In this document: one piece after another, positions 8,262 to 16,571 of the stretch
How positions within the stretch are numbered: position 1 is the first letter of the stretch
Layout of the letters: every line of letters begins with the position of its first letter
Source of the DNA: Palsa-739 sp036512155
Lineage (GTDB): Bacteria; Actinomycetota; Thermoleophilia; Gaiellales; Gaiellaceae
NCBI GenBank assembly: GCA_036512155.1
Contig: DATCBD010000061.1
Location: forward strand, 1-44,385
Length of the DNA: 44,385 nt
Direction of reading: 5' to 3'
Notes under the pieces: model-generated
Database searches by the model: none
The model's input: only the letters and a program-made list of their open reading frames with translations
Told to the model about the DNA's origin: nothing
Position numbers and translations under genes: made by a program

Positions 8262-9131
8262 AACCGCGGCTTCGTAGACGGGATCGCGCGTGTAGCGCTC
8301 GAGCTCGTCCGAGAGGACGTCGCTCGGTATCGGCGGGTCGCCGGGCGGGAACGGCGCCGGCTTTCCGTCCAGCTCGATCCCCTCGAGCCGCTCCGCCTCG
8401 ACGTGCTCAAGCACGATGTCGTCGCGATCGAGCCGCGAGCGCAGCCAGCCGGCGATGAGCAGCGCCTGCGCGCCCGTTCCGGTGACACGGATGACTCCCA
8501 CGCTCGCAACGTCGGGCCAGAGCGATGCGAGCAGCGTTCGCCAGCGCGATGTGCGCGCCCACGCGATGTCGGACACCGCGGTCCGGTCGAACAGCTCCGC
8601 CAGGTTGCGATAGGGGAACGGGAGGTCGTCCCACTCGGTCGAGTCGACGATGAGACGGTCGGTGACGCCGACGAGCTGGTCGAGCTCCTGCGCGCCCCAC
8701 GGCGGCTCGCCGCGCCAGCGCAGGAAAACGGGGAGGTCGGAGATGAGAAGCGGCTCGACGATGCTTGCGGGCGCCTTCGCCCGCAGGCCGCGCAGCCGCA
8801 GCTCGATCACCTCCGAGCAGATCTCGCGGTCGACGCCGGGAACGGCGTAGCACTCGAGCGACACCACCGCATCGATGCCGTCCGCACCGGCGTTCGGCTC
8901 GGGCAGGAGCAGGATCGCGCGCGACGGGTGCCGCTCCGCCATGCCGCTCAGCGCTGCGCGCGCTGGATCGACCCACCCTTCCGGCACCCAGGCGATGTGG
9001 GTCATGACGCTCGTGCGCAGACTCGGCTGCCCGTTCTCGGTCACGGTGGCCGCGCGCAGCTGGCCGATCGCGCGGTCGACGTCGGCGAGCCGGACGTCCT
9101 CGCCGGTCCAGTCGCTCAGTTCCGACGCCAT
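8244..9131 (-). CDS. opcA: Glucose-6-phosphate dehydrogenase assembly protein OpcA
   Basis: The 295-residue protein matches OpcA, the actinobacterial/cyanobacterial factor that activates or assembles glucose-6-phosphate dehydrogenase. Recognisable segments include TSVMTHIAWVPE near residue 42, the PLLISDLPVFLRWRGEPPW stretch in the middle and the RDDIVLEHVEAERLEGIEL region near the end. It is the last gene of the leftward carbon operon. Its ATG (9131) lies 16 bp inside the 3' end of zwf, the standard zwf-opcA arrangement, which strengthens both calls. Confidence 0.9.
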   Translation of the reverse strand: MASELSDWTGEDVRLADVDRAIGQLRAATVTENGQPSLRTSVMTHIAWVPEGWVDPARAALSGMAERHPSRAILLLPEPNAGADGIDAVVSLECYAVPGVDREICSEVIELRLRGLRAKAPASIVEPLLISDLPVFLRWRGEPPWGAQELDQLVGVTDRLIVDSTEWDDLPFPYRNLAELFDRTAVSDIAWARTSRWRTLLASLWPDVASVGVIRVTGTGAQALLIAGWLRSRLDRDDIVLEHVEAERLEGIELDGKPAPFPPGDPPIPSDVLSDELERYTRDPVYEAAVLASLQ

Positions 9132-10633
9132 GACCGGCCGTCCCGCCGCAGCAGCTCCTCGGAGCTCGGCGGCCCCCACGTCCCGGCGGCGTAGTTCGGG
9201 AACGCCGGGCGATCGCGCTGCCAGGCCGCGACGATCGCGTCGACGAGGAGCCACTGCTCCTCCACCTCGTCGGAGCGCGTGAACAGCGTCCCGTCGCCGA
9301 GCATCGTGTCGAGAATCAGGCGCTCGTACGCCTCCGGCATCCCGATCCGGAACGCGCCGCCGTAGAGGAAGTCCATGTGCACGGTGCGGATCGTCATGCC
9401 TTGACCGGGGACCTTCGCGCCGATGGCGAGCGACACGCCTTCATCCGGCTGCACGTGCACGAGCAGGACGTTCGGGCGCAGTCCTTCCGCGGCGGTCTCC
9501 TCGAACGGCGGATGCGGCGCACGCTTGAACTGGATGGCGATCGTGGTCTCGCGTCGCGCGAGCCGCTTACCCATGCGCACGTAGAAGGGCGTGTCCGCCC
9601 AGCGCCAGTTGTCGACGAAGAGCTTGGCGGCGACGAACGTCTCGGTCATCGAGTCGGATGCGACGTTCTGCTCCTCGCGGTACGCGGGGACCTCCTCGCC
9701 TTCGACGAAGCCGCGGCCGTACTGGCCGCGCACGACCGACTTCGGGCCGGGCGTGTGCAGCGCCTTCAGCACCTTCACCTTCTCGCTGTGCACGGAGTCG
9801 GACTTGAAGTCGATCGGCGGCTCCATCGCCGTGAGGGCGAGCAGCTGCAGCAGGTGGTTCTGGAAGATGTCGCGGATTGCGCCGGCGCTCTCGTAGTAGC
9901 CGGCGCGGCCTTCGATGCCGATCGACTCGGCGACGGTGATCTGGACGTGGTCGATGAACTGCCGGTTCCAGATCGGCTCGAAGACGCCGTTCGCGAACCG
10001 CAGCGCCAGCATGTTCTGGACTGTCTCCTTGCCCAGGTAGTGGTCGATGCGGAAGATCTCGCTCTCGTCGAAGTGCGCCCAGAGCATCTTGTTCAGCTCA
10101 CGGGCCGACGCGAGATCGTGGCCGAACGGCTTCTCGACGATCAGCCGCGTCCAGCCGGTGGCGCTGCGGCGCTTGCCGAGCGCCTCGACGATCGTCGGAA
10201 ACGCGGGCGGGGGCACGGCGAGGTAGTAGACGCGGTTGCCGCCGAGGTTGGCCTGCTTGTCGCACTGCTCGACGAGCTGCTCGAGCTTCCCTTCTCCGCC
10301 CTCGTCGGCGAAGTCGGTCGCGGTGTAGTGCATGTTCGCCGCCAGCCCGTCCCACACGTCCTGCCTGAACTCGTCGCGCGAGTGCTGCTGGACGGCCTGC
10401 TTCATCTCCTTGCGCCAGGAGTCGTCGTCGCCCTCGGTCCGCGCAACGCCGATGATGGCGAAGCGCGGCGGCAGCAGCTGCCGGAAGGCGAGCGAGTACA
10501 GCGCAGGCATCAGCTTCTTGTGCGTGAGGTCGCCGGAGGCGCCGAAGATGACGAGCGCGCACGGATCCGGCGTGCGCCGGAACGAGAGCCCTTCGAGCAG
10601 AGGGTTGTCGTGCTGCGCGGTGGTCTCGGTCAC
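9116..10633 (-). CDS. zwf: Glucose-6-phosphate 1-dehydrogenase
   Basis: The 505-residue enzyme oxidises glucose 6-phosphate to 6-phosphogluconolactone with reduction of NAD(P). The N-terminal Rossmann motif is VIFGASGDLTHKKLMPALY (about residues 28-46). The active-site signature is FRIDHYLGKETVQN and the substrate-binding EKPFGHD precedes it. Length is normal. The GTG start at 10633 overlaps the gnd stop by four bases (GTGA), so translation is coupled. It sits between gnd and opcA; no 6-phosphogluconolactonase gene accompanies it in this operon. Confidence 0.96.
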   Translation of the reverse strand: MTETTAQHDNPLLEGLSFRRTPDPCALVIFGASGDLTHKKLMPALYSLAFRQLLPPRFAIIGVARTEGDDDSWRKEMKQAVQQHSRDEFRQDVWDGLAANMHYTATDFADEGGEGKLEQLVEQCDKQANLGGNRVYYLAVPPPAFPTIVEALGKRRSATGWTRLIVEKPFGHDLASARELNKMLWAHFDESEIFRIDHYLGKETVQNMLALRFANGVFEPIWNRQFIDHVQITVAESIGIEGRAGYYESAGAIRDIFQNHLLQLLALTAMEPPIDFKSDSVHSEKVKVLKALHTPGPKSVVRGQYGRGFVEGEEVPAYREEQNVASDSMTETFVAAKLFVDNWRWADTPFYVRMGKRLARRETTIAIQFKRAPHPPFEETAAEGLRPNVLLVHVQPDEGVSLAIGAKVPGQGMTIRTVHMDFLYGGAFRIGMPEAYERLILDTMLGDGTLFTRSDEVEEQWLLVDAIVAAWQRDRPAFPNYAAGTWGPPSSEELLRRDGRSWRRN

Positions 10634-11619
10634 TGTTCCGGGCTCTTCTCGAGGTGGCCGCCGAAAGCATGACGCATCGCGGAGAGGACACGATCGCCCC
10701 AGTCCGCTTCGCCACGCGACGCGAAGCGGTTGAACAGCGACGCGGCCAAGACAGGCGCCGGCACGCCCTCCTCGACTGCAGCTTGCACCGTCCACCGACC
10801 CTCGCCTGAGTCACTCACATGGCCTGCGTACTCGTCGAGGTTCGGCGAGCCGTTCAGCGCCTGCGCGGTGAGGTCGAGCAGCCACGATGAGATCACGGAA
10901 CCGCGGCGCCAGACCTCGGTGATCGCGGCGACGCCGAGCTCGTACTTGTAGTGGTCGGGGTCGCGGAGCGGCGTCGTTTCGGCGTCCGTCTCCTGCTCGT
11001 GCAGGCCGATGTTCGCGTGCTTGAGGACGTTGAGACCCTCGGCGTAGGCCTGCATCAGGCCGTACTCGATCCCGTTGTGGACCATCTTCACGAAGTGGCC
11101 CGCGCCCGACGGGCCGCAGTGAAGCCACCCCTGCTCTTCAGGCGCCGGGTCGCCCTTGCGGCCGGGGGTGCGCTCGGCGGCGGCGACTCCTGGCGCCAGC
11201 GCCTCGAACACGGGCACGAGGCGACCGACCGCTTCGTCGTCGCCGCCGATCATCAGGCAGTAGCCGCGCTTGAGACCGAAGACACCGCCGCTGACGCCGA
11301 CGTCGACGTAGTGGACGTTCCCCTCACGCAGCTTCCGCGAGCGACGAAGATCGTCGACGTAGTACGAGTTCCCGCCGTCGATGATGGTGTCGCCGGGCGC
11401 GAGGTGCGGCGCGAGCTCGGTCACGATCGACTCGACGAGACCCGCCGGAACCATCAGCCAGACCGACCGCGGCGCGTCGATTTGCTGCACGAGCTGCTCG
11501 AGCGACGAGGCCGTCGCCTCGACGTTGGGGTCGTACGTCTTGACGTCGTGACCGGCAGCGCGGAGGCGCTCGGTCATGTTCGCCCCCATGCGGCCGAGGC
11601 CAACCATCCCTAATTGCAT
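10630..11619 (-). CDS. gnd: Short-form (GndA-type) decarboxylating 6-phosphogluconate dehydrogenase
   Basis: The 329-residue 6PGDH converts 6-phosphogluconate to ribulose 5-phosphate and CO2. It belongs to the short class (about 300-330 residues) rather than the about 470-residue E. coli type. Motifs are MVGLGRMGANM (Rossmann), IIDGGNSYYVDD, GVSGGVFGLKRGYCLMIGG and GHFVKMVHNGIEYG (catalytic Lys and His). After strand 2 the sequence reads TYDPN with Asp30, where NADP-preferring enzymes carry N-R-T/S. By analogy this suggests NAD preference (inference). The start is ATG 11619, sharing a base with the pgi stop (TGATG). Confidence 0.93.
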   Translation of the reverse strand: MQLGMVGLGRMGANMTERLRAAGHDVKTYDPNVEATASSLEQLVQQIDAPRSVWLMVPAGLVESIVTELAPHLAPGDTIIDGGNSYYVDDLRRSRKLREGNVHYVDVGVSGGVFGLKRGYCLMIGGDDEAVGRLVPVFEALAPGVAAAERTPGRKGDPAPEEQGWLHCGPSGAGHFVKMVHNGIEYGLMQAYAEGLNVLKHANIGLHEQETDAETTPLRDPDHYKYELGVAAITEVWRRGSVISSWLLDLTAQALNGSPNLDEYAGHVSDSGEGRWTVQAAVEEGVPAPVLAASLFNRFASRGEADWGDRVLSAMRHAFGGHLEKSPEQ

Positions 11620-12983
11620 CAGGCTTCCTCCAGGTGGATGCGCGCGACACGGCGGCCGCGCTCCTTCAACGACTCGTAATCGCCCGCCGCCTGCGCACGA
11701 ATGAAGCGTCTGAACCCGAACGGCTTTTCGGGGATGGCGAGCTCCTCGCCGCCGTCGTCGACAACCTGCAGGAAGAGGCCCGTGTTCGGGCCGCCCTTGT
11801 GCAGCTGGCCGGTCGAGTGGAGATAGCGGGGGCCGTAGCCGTGCGTGACGACGCACCCCGTGCGCGAGCGCAGCTCGCCTGCGATCTGCGCGATACGCCG
11901 GTCGTTCGCCTCGGACGGCGCGATGAACGCCTGCACGCAGGCGTAGTCGCCTTCGCGCGCCTCCGACACCAGCGCGTCGATCGACCCTTCATCGTCGAGC
12001 GTCGGGTCATGACCGGTCGCGAGGACCTCGTTCGTCTTGTCCTTCGCCGCCTGGACGTCGGGCTGGTCGAACGGGTTGATCTCGAGCCACGTCGCAGCGA
12101 CGGCCACCGCGAACTCCCAGCGGAAGAACTCGCCGCCGAGCGTGGCCGCACCATCGAGGTCGGGCACCACCCACTGCCGGTCGGGGCCCTCAGGTGACTC
12201 GCCAGGCGCGGGCACGAGGCCCTTGCCGAGCTTGCCCGTCGACTCGGCGATGAGCTGCTCCGCCCAGAGGCCGAAGCCGCCATCCGTATCGGCGATGCAG
12301 ATCTTGTCGCGCCCCTCGCTCCAGCCCAAGCCGAACCCGGCACCAAGCGCGTAGCCGGGATTGCCCTCGTCGCTGCGGCAGCGCTCGGCCATGCGCTCCG
12401 CGCTTTCGAGCAGCGCGTCGACGTCGATGCCGGCCAGCGCAGCGGGCACCATCCCGAACGGCGAGAGCGCGGAGTAGCGGCCGCCGATCGTCGGCTCGCC
12501 GTGGAAGACGCCGCGGAAGCCGCGCTCGTTCGCGAGCGCCTCGAGCTGCGAGCCGGGATCCGTGATCGCAACCCACTGCGCGCCTCTACCGGTCTTCTTC
12601 CAGAAGTAGTCCGAGTGCGACCGCGTCTCGAGTGTCGAGCCCGACTTCGACGCGGATACGAAGAGCGTGCTCTCGAGATCCAGTTGCTCCTCGAGCGCAC
12701 GGATCGCCGTCGGATGCGTCGTGTCGAGCACGTGCAACGCGCGAGCCGAGTACGTGCGCCCCAGCACCTCGGGCGCGAGGCTCGAGCCTCCCATTCCCAT
12801 GAGCACGACGGTGTCGAGCCCGTCCGCCTTCGCGCCGTCGGCGAACTCGGCGAGCTCCGCGACCCGCTCACGCATTCGCCGAGGCTCGTCGAGCCAGCCG
12901 AGCCACTTCGCCTCGTCGGCTCCGGTCCAGACGGTCGGGTCGCGCTCCCAGATCCGGTCGATGAGGTCCGTGCGCTCTGTCAT
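11619..12983 (-). CDS. pgi: Glucose-6-phosphate isomerase
   Basis: The 454-residue PGI interconverts glucose 6-phosphate and fructose 6-phosphate. Seen motifs: VVLMGMGGSSLAPEVLG (phosphate loop), FVSASKSGSTLETRSH (SIS domain), GGRYSALSPFGMVPAAL, and LHSTGQLHKGGPNTGLFLQ near the C-terminus with the active-site His/Lys region. It is a shorter bacterial form than E. coli Pgi (about 550 aa). It starts right after tal, with start codon and preceding stop adjacent, and feeds the same operon that carries both pentose phosphate arms. Confidence 0.92.
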   Translation of the reverse strand: MTERTDLIDRIWERDPTVWTGADEAKWLGWLDEPRRMRERVAELAEFADGAKADGLDTVVLMGMGGSSLAPEVLGRTYSARALHVLDTTHPTAIRALEEQLDLESTLFVSASKSGSTLETRSHSDYFWKKTGRGAQWVAITDPGSQLEALANERGFRGVFHGEPTIGGRYSALSPFGMVPAALAGIDVDALLESAERMAERCRSDEGNPGYALGAGFGLGWSEGRDKICIADTDGGFGLWAEQLIAESTGKLGKGLVPAPGESPEGPDRQWVVPDLDGAATLGGEFFRWEFAVAVAATWLEINPFDQPDVQAAKDKTNEVLATGHDPTLDDEGSIDALVSEAREGDYACVQAFIAPSEANDRRIAQIAGELRSRTGCVVTHGYGPRYLHSTGQLHKGGPNTGLFLQVVDDGGEELAIPEKPFGFRRFIRAQAAGDYESLKERGRRVARIHLEEA

Positions 12984-14096
12984 CTAGGCCGCAGTGAGCG
13001 CCTCGCGCTTCTCGGTCACGCCTGCCAGCAATTCGGCGAACGAGTCGGCGAACTTCTGCACGCCCTCGAGCTCGAGCGTCTCGACGACGTCGTCATAGTC
13101 GACTCCGGCCTTCGCGAGGTCGTCGAGGAGCGCGTGCGCCTTCTTGACCCCCTTCATGACCGTGTCGCCGCGCACCTCGCCGTGATCCTGAAACGCGCTG
13201 ATCGTCTCCTCCGGCATCGTGTTCACGGTCTCGGGGCCGATCAGCTCCTCGACGTAGAGGACGTCGCGGTACGCAGGGTTCTTTGTCGAGGTCGACGCCC
13301 ACAGGCAGCGCGGCGGATTCGCGCCCTTGCCGGCGAGGAACTCCCAACGCGGCCCGGAGAACGCCTCCCGATAGTGCTCGTACGCAAGCTTCGCGTTCGC
13401 GACTGCGAGCTTGCCGCGGAGGGCGAGGGCGTCCTTCGAGCCGATCGCGTCGAGGCGCTTGTCCGCCTCCGTGTCGACGCGCGAGACGAAGAAGCTCGCG
13501 ACGGAGTAAACACCTTTCGGGCTCCCTCCTCCGGCGACGAGGCGCTCGAGCCCGCGGAGGTACGCCTCGACCACCTCGGCGTAGCGCTGCAGAGAGAAGA
13601 TCAGCGTCACGTTGATGTTCTTCCCGTGCGCGACGCAGTCCTCGATCGCGCCAAGGCCGGGCTTCGTGGCCGGGATCTTCACGTACAGGTTGGGACGGTC
13701 GAGCCAGGCGTGGAGGCGCATCGCCTCGGCGAACGTCGCTTCGCGGTCGTACGCCAGCGTCGGGTCGACCTCCCAGGAGACAAAGCCGTCGTAGCCCGTC
13801 TTCTCGTGCACGGGGGCGAGCAGGTCGAGGGCGGCTTCCACGTCGCGCGACGAGAGCTGGAGGAAGATCTCCTTCGGATCGGCCTCCTGCTCGAGCAGCT
13901 GCTTGATCTGATCGTCGTAGCGCTCGCCGTGCGAGATCGCCTTCTGGAAGATCGTCGGGTTGGAGGTAACACCGACGACTGCGTCCTCGCGCATCATGCG
14001 CGCCAGCTCGCCCTCCTCGAGCATGTCGCGCGAGAGGTAGTCGATCCACACGGACTGGCCGCGCTTGGAGAGCTCGTGCAATTTCGAGTCAGCCAT
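12984..14096 (-). CDS. tal: Transaldolase
   Basis: The 370-residue transaldolase matches the long actinobacterial/cyanobacterial type that often precedes zwf. It carries out the dihydroxyacetone transfer between sedoheptulose 7-phosphate and glyceraldehyde 3-phosphate. Motifs include GVTSNPTIFQKAI (about 42-54), YDGFVSWEVDPTLA, NLYVKIPATKPGL with the Schiff-base Lys, and INVTLIFSLQRY. ATG 14096 overlaps the rpiB 3' end by 8 bp. Confidence 0.95.
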   Translation of the reverse strand: MADSKLHELSKRGQSVWIDYLSRDMLEEGELARMMREDAVVGVTSNPTIFQKAISHGERYDDQIKQLLEQEADPKEIFLQLSSRDVEAALDLLAPVHEKTGYDGFVSWEVDPTLAYDREATFAEAMRLHAWLDRPNLYVKIPATKPGLGAIEDCVAHGKNINVTLIFSLQRYAEVVEAYLRGLERLVAGGGSPKGVYSVASFFVSRVDTEADKRLDAIGSKDALALRGKLAVANAKLAYEHYREAFSGPRWEFLAGKGANPPRCLWASTSTKNPAYRDVLYVEELIGPETVNTMPEETISAFQDHGEVRGDTVMKGVKKAHALLDDLAKAGVDYDDVVETLELEGVQKFADSFAELLAGVTEKREALTAA

Positions 14097-14547
14097 TCGC
14101 CATCGCCCTTTCCATTGCTTCGACTTTCTTCAGTCTCTCTACGTACCGACCGGTGCCGATAAAGGTCGCACCGAGAAAGGTGCGCACGAGATCGGCCGCG
14201 AGACTCGGGCCGATGACCTCGGAGCCGAGGCACAGCACGTTCATGTCGTCGTGTTCGACGCCCTGGTGCGCGGAATATCCGTCGTGGCAGATCGCCGCGC
14301 GGATCCCGGCCATCTTGCAGGCCGCAACCGCCGCGCCGACACCGGAGCCACATACGAGCACGGCGCGCTCGGCACGGCCGTCGAGGATCGCCTCGCCGGT
14401 CTCGCGCGCCTTGTCGGGATAGTCGATGCGCACGGCGTCCGTATCGGTGCCGAGGTCGACGATCTCATGGCCGTCCGTGCACAGCGTCTCGATGATGACG
14501 TCGCGCAAATGGACGCCGCGATGGTCGAATGCAACTGCGACGTTCAC
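14089..14547 (-). CDS. rpiB: Ribose-5-phosphate isomerase B
   Basis: The 152-residue RpiB/LacAB-family isomerase interconverts ribose 5-phosphate and ribulose 5-phosphate. The N-terminus has VAFDHRG (D-H pair at 8-9), the catalytic Cys66 in VCGSGVGAAVAACK, and the His99 region EHDDMNVLCLGSEVIG. Asp-His-Arg-Gly replaces the more common Asp-His-Ala-Gly. GTG 14547 overlaps the tkt stop by four bases (GTGA). Its operon place between tkt and tal supports a pentose phosphate role rather than an allose or galactose one. Confidence 0.92.
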   Translation of the reverse strand: MNVAVAFDHRGVHLRDVIIETLCTDGHEIVDLGTDTDAVRIDYPDKARETGEAILDGRAERAVLVCGSGVGAAVAACKMAGIRAAICHDGYSAHQGVEHDDMNVLCLGSEVIGPSLAADLVRTFLGATFIGTGRYVERLKKVEAMERAMANG

Positions 14548-16556
14548 GACACGCGTTCGCGCAGCGCGAGCGCACGCGCGACGACGTTGTCGGCGGTGAA
14601 GCCGAACTTCTCCAGCACGACGTTGCCGGGGGCGGACGCGCCGAAGTGCTCGATCGAGATCGAGTCGCCGTCGTCGCCGACCCACTCCTTCCACCCGAGC
14701 TTCACGCCTGCCTCGATCGAGACGCGCGCCTTGACGTCGGCGGGAAGGATCTCCTCGCGATAGTCCGCCGGCTGCGCCTCGAACAGCTCCCAGCACGGCA
14801 TCGAGACGACCCGGGTCGGGACGTCGAGCTTCTTCGCCGCCTCCACCGCCACCGACACTTCGGAACCGGTCGCGAGGAGGATCAGCTCGGGTGCGTCGTC
14901 GCTGTCGTGGACGACGTACGCGCCGCGCGCGACACCCTCGACGGTCGTCCCGTCCAGCGTCGGCACCTTCTGCCGCGTCAACGCCATCCCCACGGGGCCG
15001 TCTTCGCGCTCGAGTGCGACCTTCCACGCGCCGACCGTCTCGGTTGCGTCCGCGGGACGGATGAACCAGAAGTTGGGAATCGCGCGCAGCGATGCGTACT
15101 GCTCGATCGGCTGGTGCGTCGGACCGTCCTCGCCCAGCCCGACGGAGTCGTGCGTCCACAGGAAGAGCGACTGCAGCTTCGACAGGGCCGCGAGGCGCAC
15201 GGCGTTGCGCTGGTAGTCGCTGAAGATGAGGAACGTCGAGCTGTATGGCTTCAGCATCCCGTCGTGCAGGGAGATGCCGTTGACGATCGCGCCGCTCGCG
15301 AACTCGCGGATGCCGAAGGCGATGTTGCGGCCGGCATGCGTCGCGCTGAACAGGCCACCGCCCTTGAACTCCGTCTTCGTCGACTCGACGAGATCGGCCG
15401 CGCCGCCGACCATTGTCGGCGTGTGGTTCTTGATCGCCTCCATCACCTTGGCGCCGACGTCGCGCGTCGCGAATCCCTCGCCGGGCTCGAAGTGCGGTAG
15501 CGCCTCCACCCAGCCAGGCAGCGGCTTGCGGGTCTGCGCCTGGTCCCAGCGCTCGCGCATGCCGGGGTACTTCGCCGACCACGCGCTCAGCTTCTGCTGC
15601 CACGCGTCCTCCAGCGCGATGCCGCGCTCGACGCCGTTCATGTGCGCGGCGACCTCTTCGGGGACGAAGAACTTCTTGTCCGGGTCCCACCCGAGCGCGA
15701 CCTTCGTCGCGCGGACCTCTTCCTCGCCGAGCGGAGAGCCGTGCGCCTTCGCCGTGTCCATGGCGTGCGGCGCGGGATACGCGATGTGCGAATGAACGAT
15801 GACGAGTGACGGCTTGGACGTCTCCGCCTGCGCGTTCTCGATCGCCTTGCGCAGCTCGCCCAGATCGTTGACGTCCTTCACGTGCTGCACGTGCCAGCCC
15901 TGCGCCTCGAAGCCAGCGCCGCGGTCCTCGGTGAACGAGATCCACGTCGTGCCGTCGATCGTGATGTGGTTGTCGTCGTAGAAATAGATGAGCTTGCCGA
16001 GGCCCAGCGTTCCGGCGATCGACGCCGCCTCGTTCGAGACGCCCTCCATGAGGTCGCCGTCGGAGCAGATGACGTACGTCCGGTGGTCGACGATCTCGTC
16101 GTAGGGCCGGTTGAAGAGCTCGGCGAGGAAGCGCTCGGCGATGCCGAAGCCGACGCCGTTCGCGAATCCCTGTCCGAGCGGCCCGGTCGTCGCCTCGATG
16201 CCGGGCGTGTGGTGAACCTCGGGATGTCCCGGTGTGAGCGACTCCCACTGCCGGAAGCGCTTCAGCTCCTCGAGCGAGAGGTTGTAGCCCGCGAGATGGA
16301 GCGCGGAGTACTGGAGGATGCACGCGTGCCCGGCTGAAAGGACGAACCGGTCGCGGTCGGGCCACTGCGGGTTGGCCGGGTTGTGATCCATGACCTCCGT
16401 GTAGAGGAGGTAGGCGAGCGGAGCCAGCGCCATCGCGGTTCCCGGGTGCCCGGCGTTCGCCTGCTGGACGGAGTCCATGGCGAGCGTCCTGATCGTGTCG
16501 ATCGAAAGCTGCTCGATGTCTGGCTTGACCACCGGGGGGAACGATATGCGCCGCAC
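14544..16556 (-). CDS. tkt: Transketolase
   Basis: The 670-residue thiamine-diphosphate enzyme moves two-carbon ketol units between pentose, heptose and hexose phosphates. It has full family length and the expected motifs: ANAGHPGTAMALAPLAY, HTPGIEATTGPLGQG, the ThDP/Mg motif SDGDLMEG...DDNH, EDGPTHQPIEQ and FLIFSDYQRNAVRLAAL. It is the first gene of the leftward operon. The GTG start at 16556 (Shine-Dalgarno AAGGG very close) is 15 bp from the divergent ABC-F start. GTG 16532 is an alternative, and would put a 7-bp inverted repeat wholly upstream of the gene. Confidence 0.95.
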   Translation of the reverse strand: MRRISFPPVVKPDIEQLSIDTIRTLAMDSVQQANAGHPGTAMALAPLAYLLYTEVMDHNPANPQWPDRDRFVLSAGHACILQYSALHLAGYNLSLEELKRFRQWESLTPGHPEVHHTPGIEATTGPLGQGFANGVGFGIAERFLAELFNRPYDEIVDHRTYVICSDGDLMEGVSNEAASIAGTLGLGKLIYFYDDNHITIDGTTWISFTEDRGAGFEAQGWHVQHVKDVNDLGELRKAIENAQAETSKPSLVIVHSHIAYPAPHAMDTAKAHGSPLGEEEVRATKVALGWDPDKKFFVPEEVAAHMNGVERGIALEDAWQQKLSAWSAKYPGMRERWDQAQTRKPLPGWVEALPHFEPGEGFATRDVGAKVMEAIKNHTPTMVGGAADLVESTKTEFKGGGLFSATHAGRNIAFGIREFASGAIVNGISLHDGMLKPYSSTFLIFSDYQRNAVRLAALSKLQSLFLWTHDSVGLGEDGPTHQPIEQYASLRAIPNFWFIRPADATETVGAWKVALEREDGPVGMALTRQKVPTLDGTTVEGVARGAYVVHDSDDAPELILLATGSEVSVAVEAAKKLDVPTRVVSMPCWELFEAQPADYREEILPADVKARVSIEAGVKLGWKEWVGDDGDSISIEHFGASAPGNVVLEKFGFTADNVVARALALRERVS

Positions 16557-16571
16557 TACCCTTGGTGCGGC
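16550..16571. promoter_or_regulatory. Inverted repeat between divergent tkt and ABC-F starts
   Basis: GCCGCAC (16550-16556) and GTGCGGC (16565-16571) are perfect 7-bp inverted arms around an 8-base spacer (TACCCTTG). The repeat touches the annotated tkt start codon and ends right at the ABC-F ATG. It could be an operator for the divergent pair or a chance palindrome in GC-rich DNA. Confidence 0.3.

Noticed and set aside
12501..14162. Long plus-strand open frame antisense to pgi and tal
   Set aside because: Composition is biased and motif-free, while pgi and tal on the other strand have all catalytic motifs.
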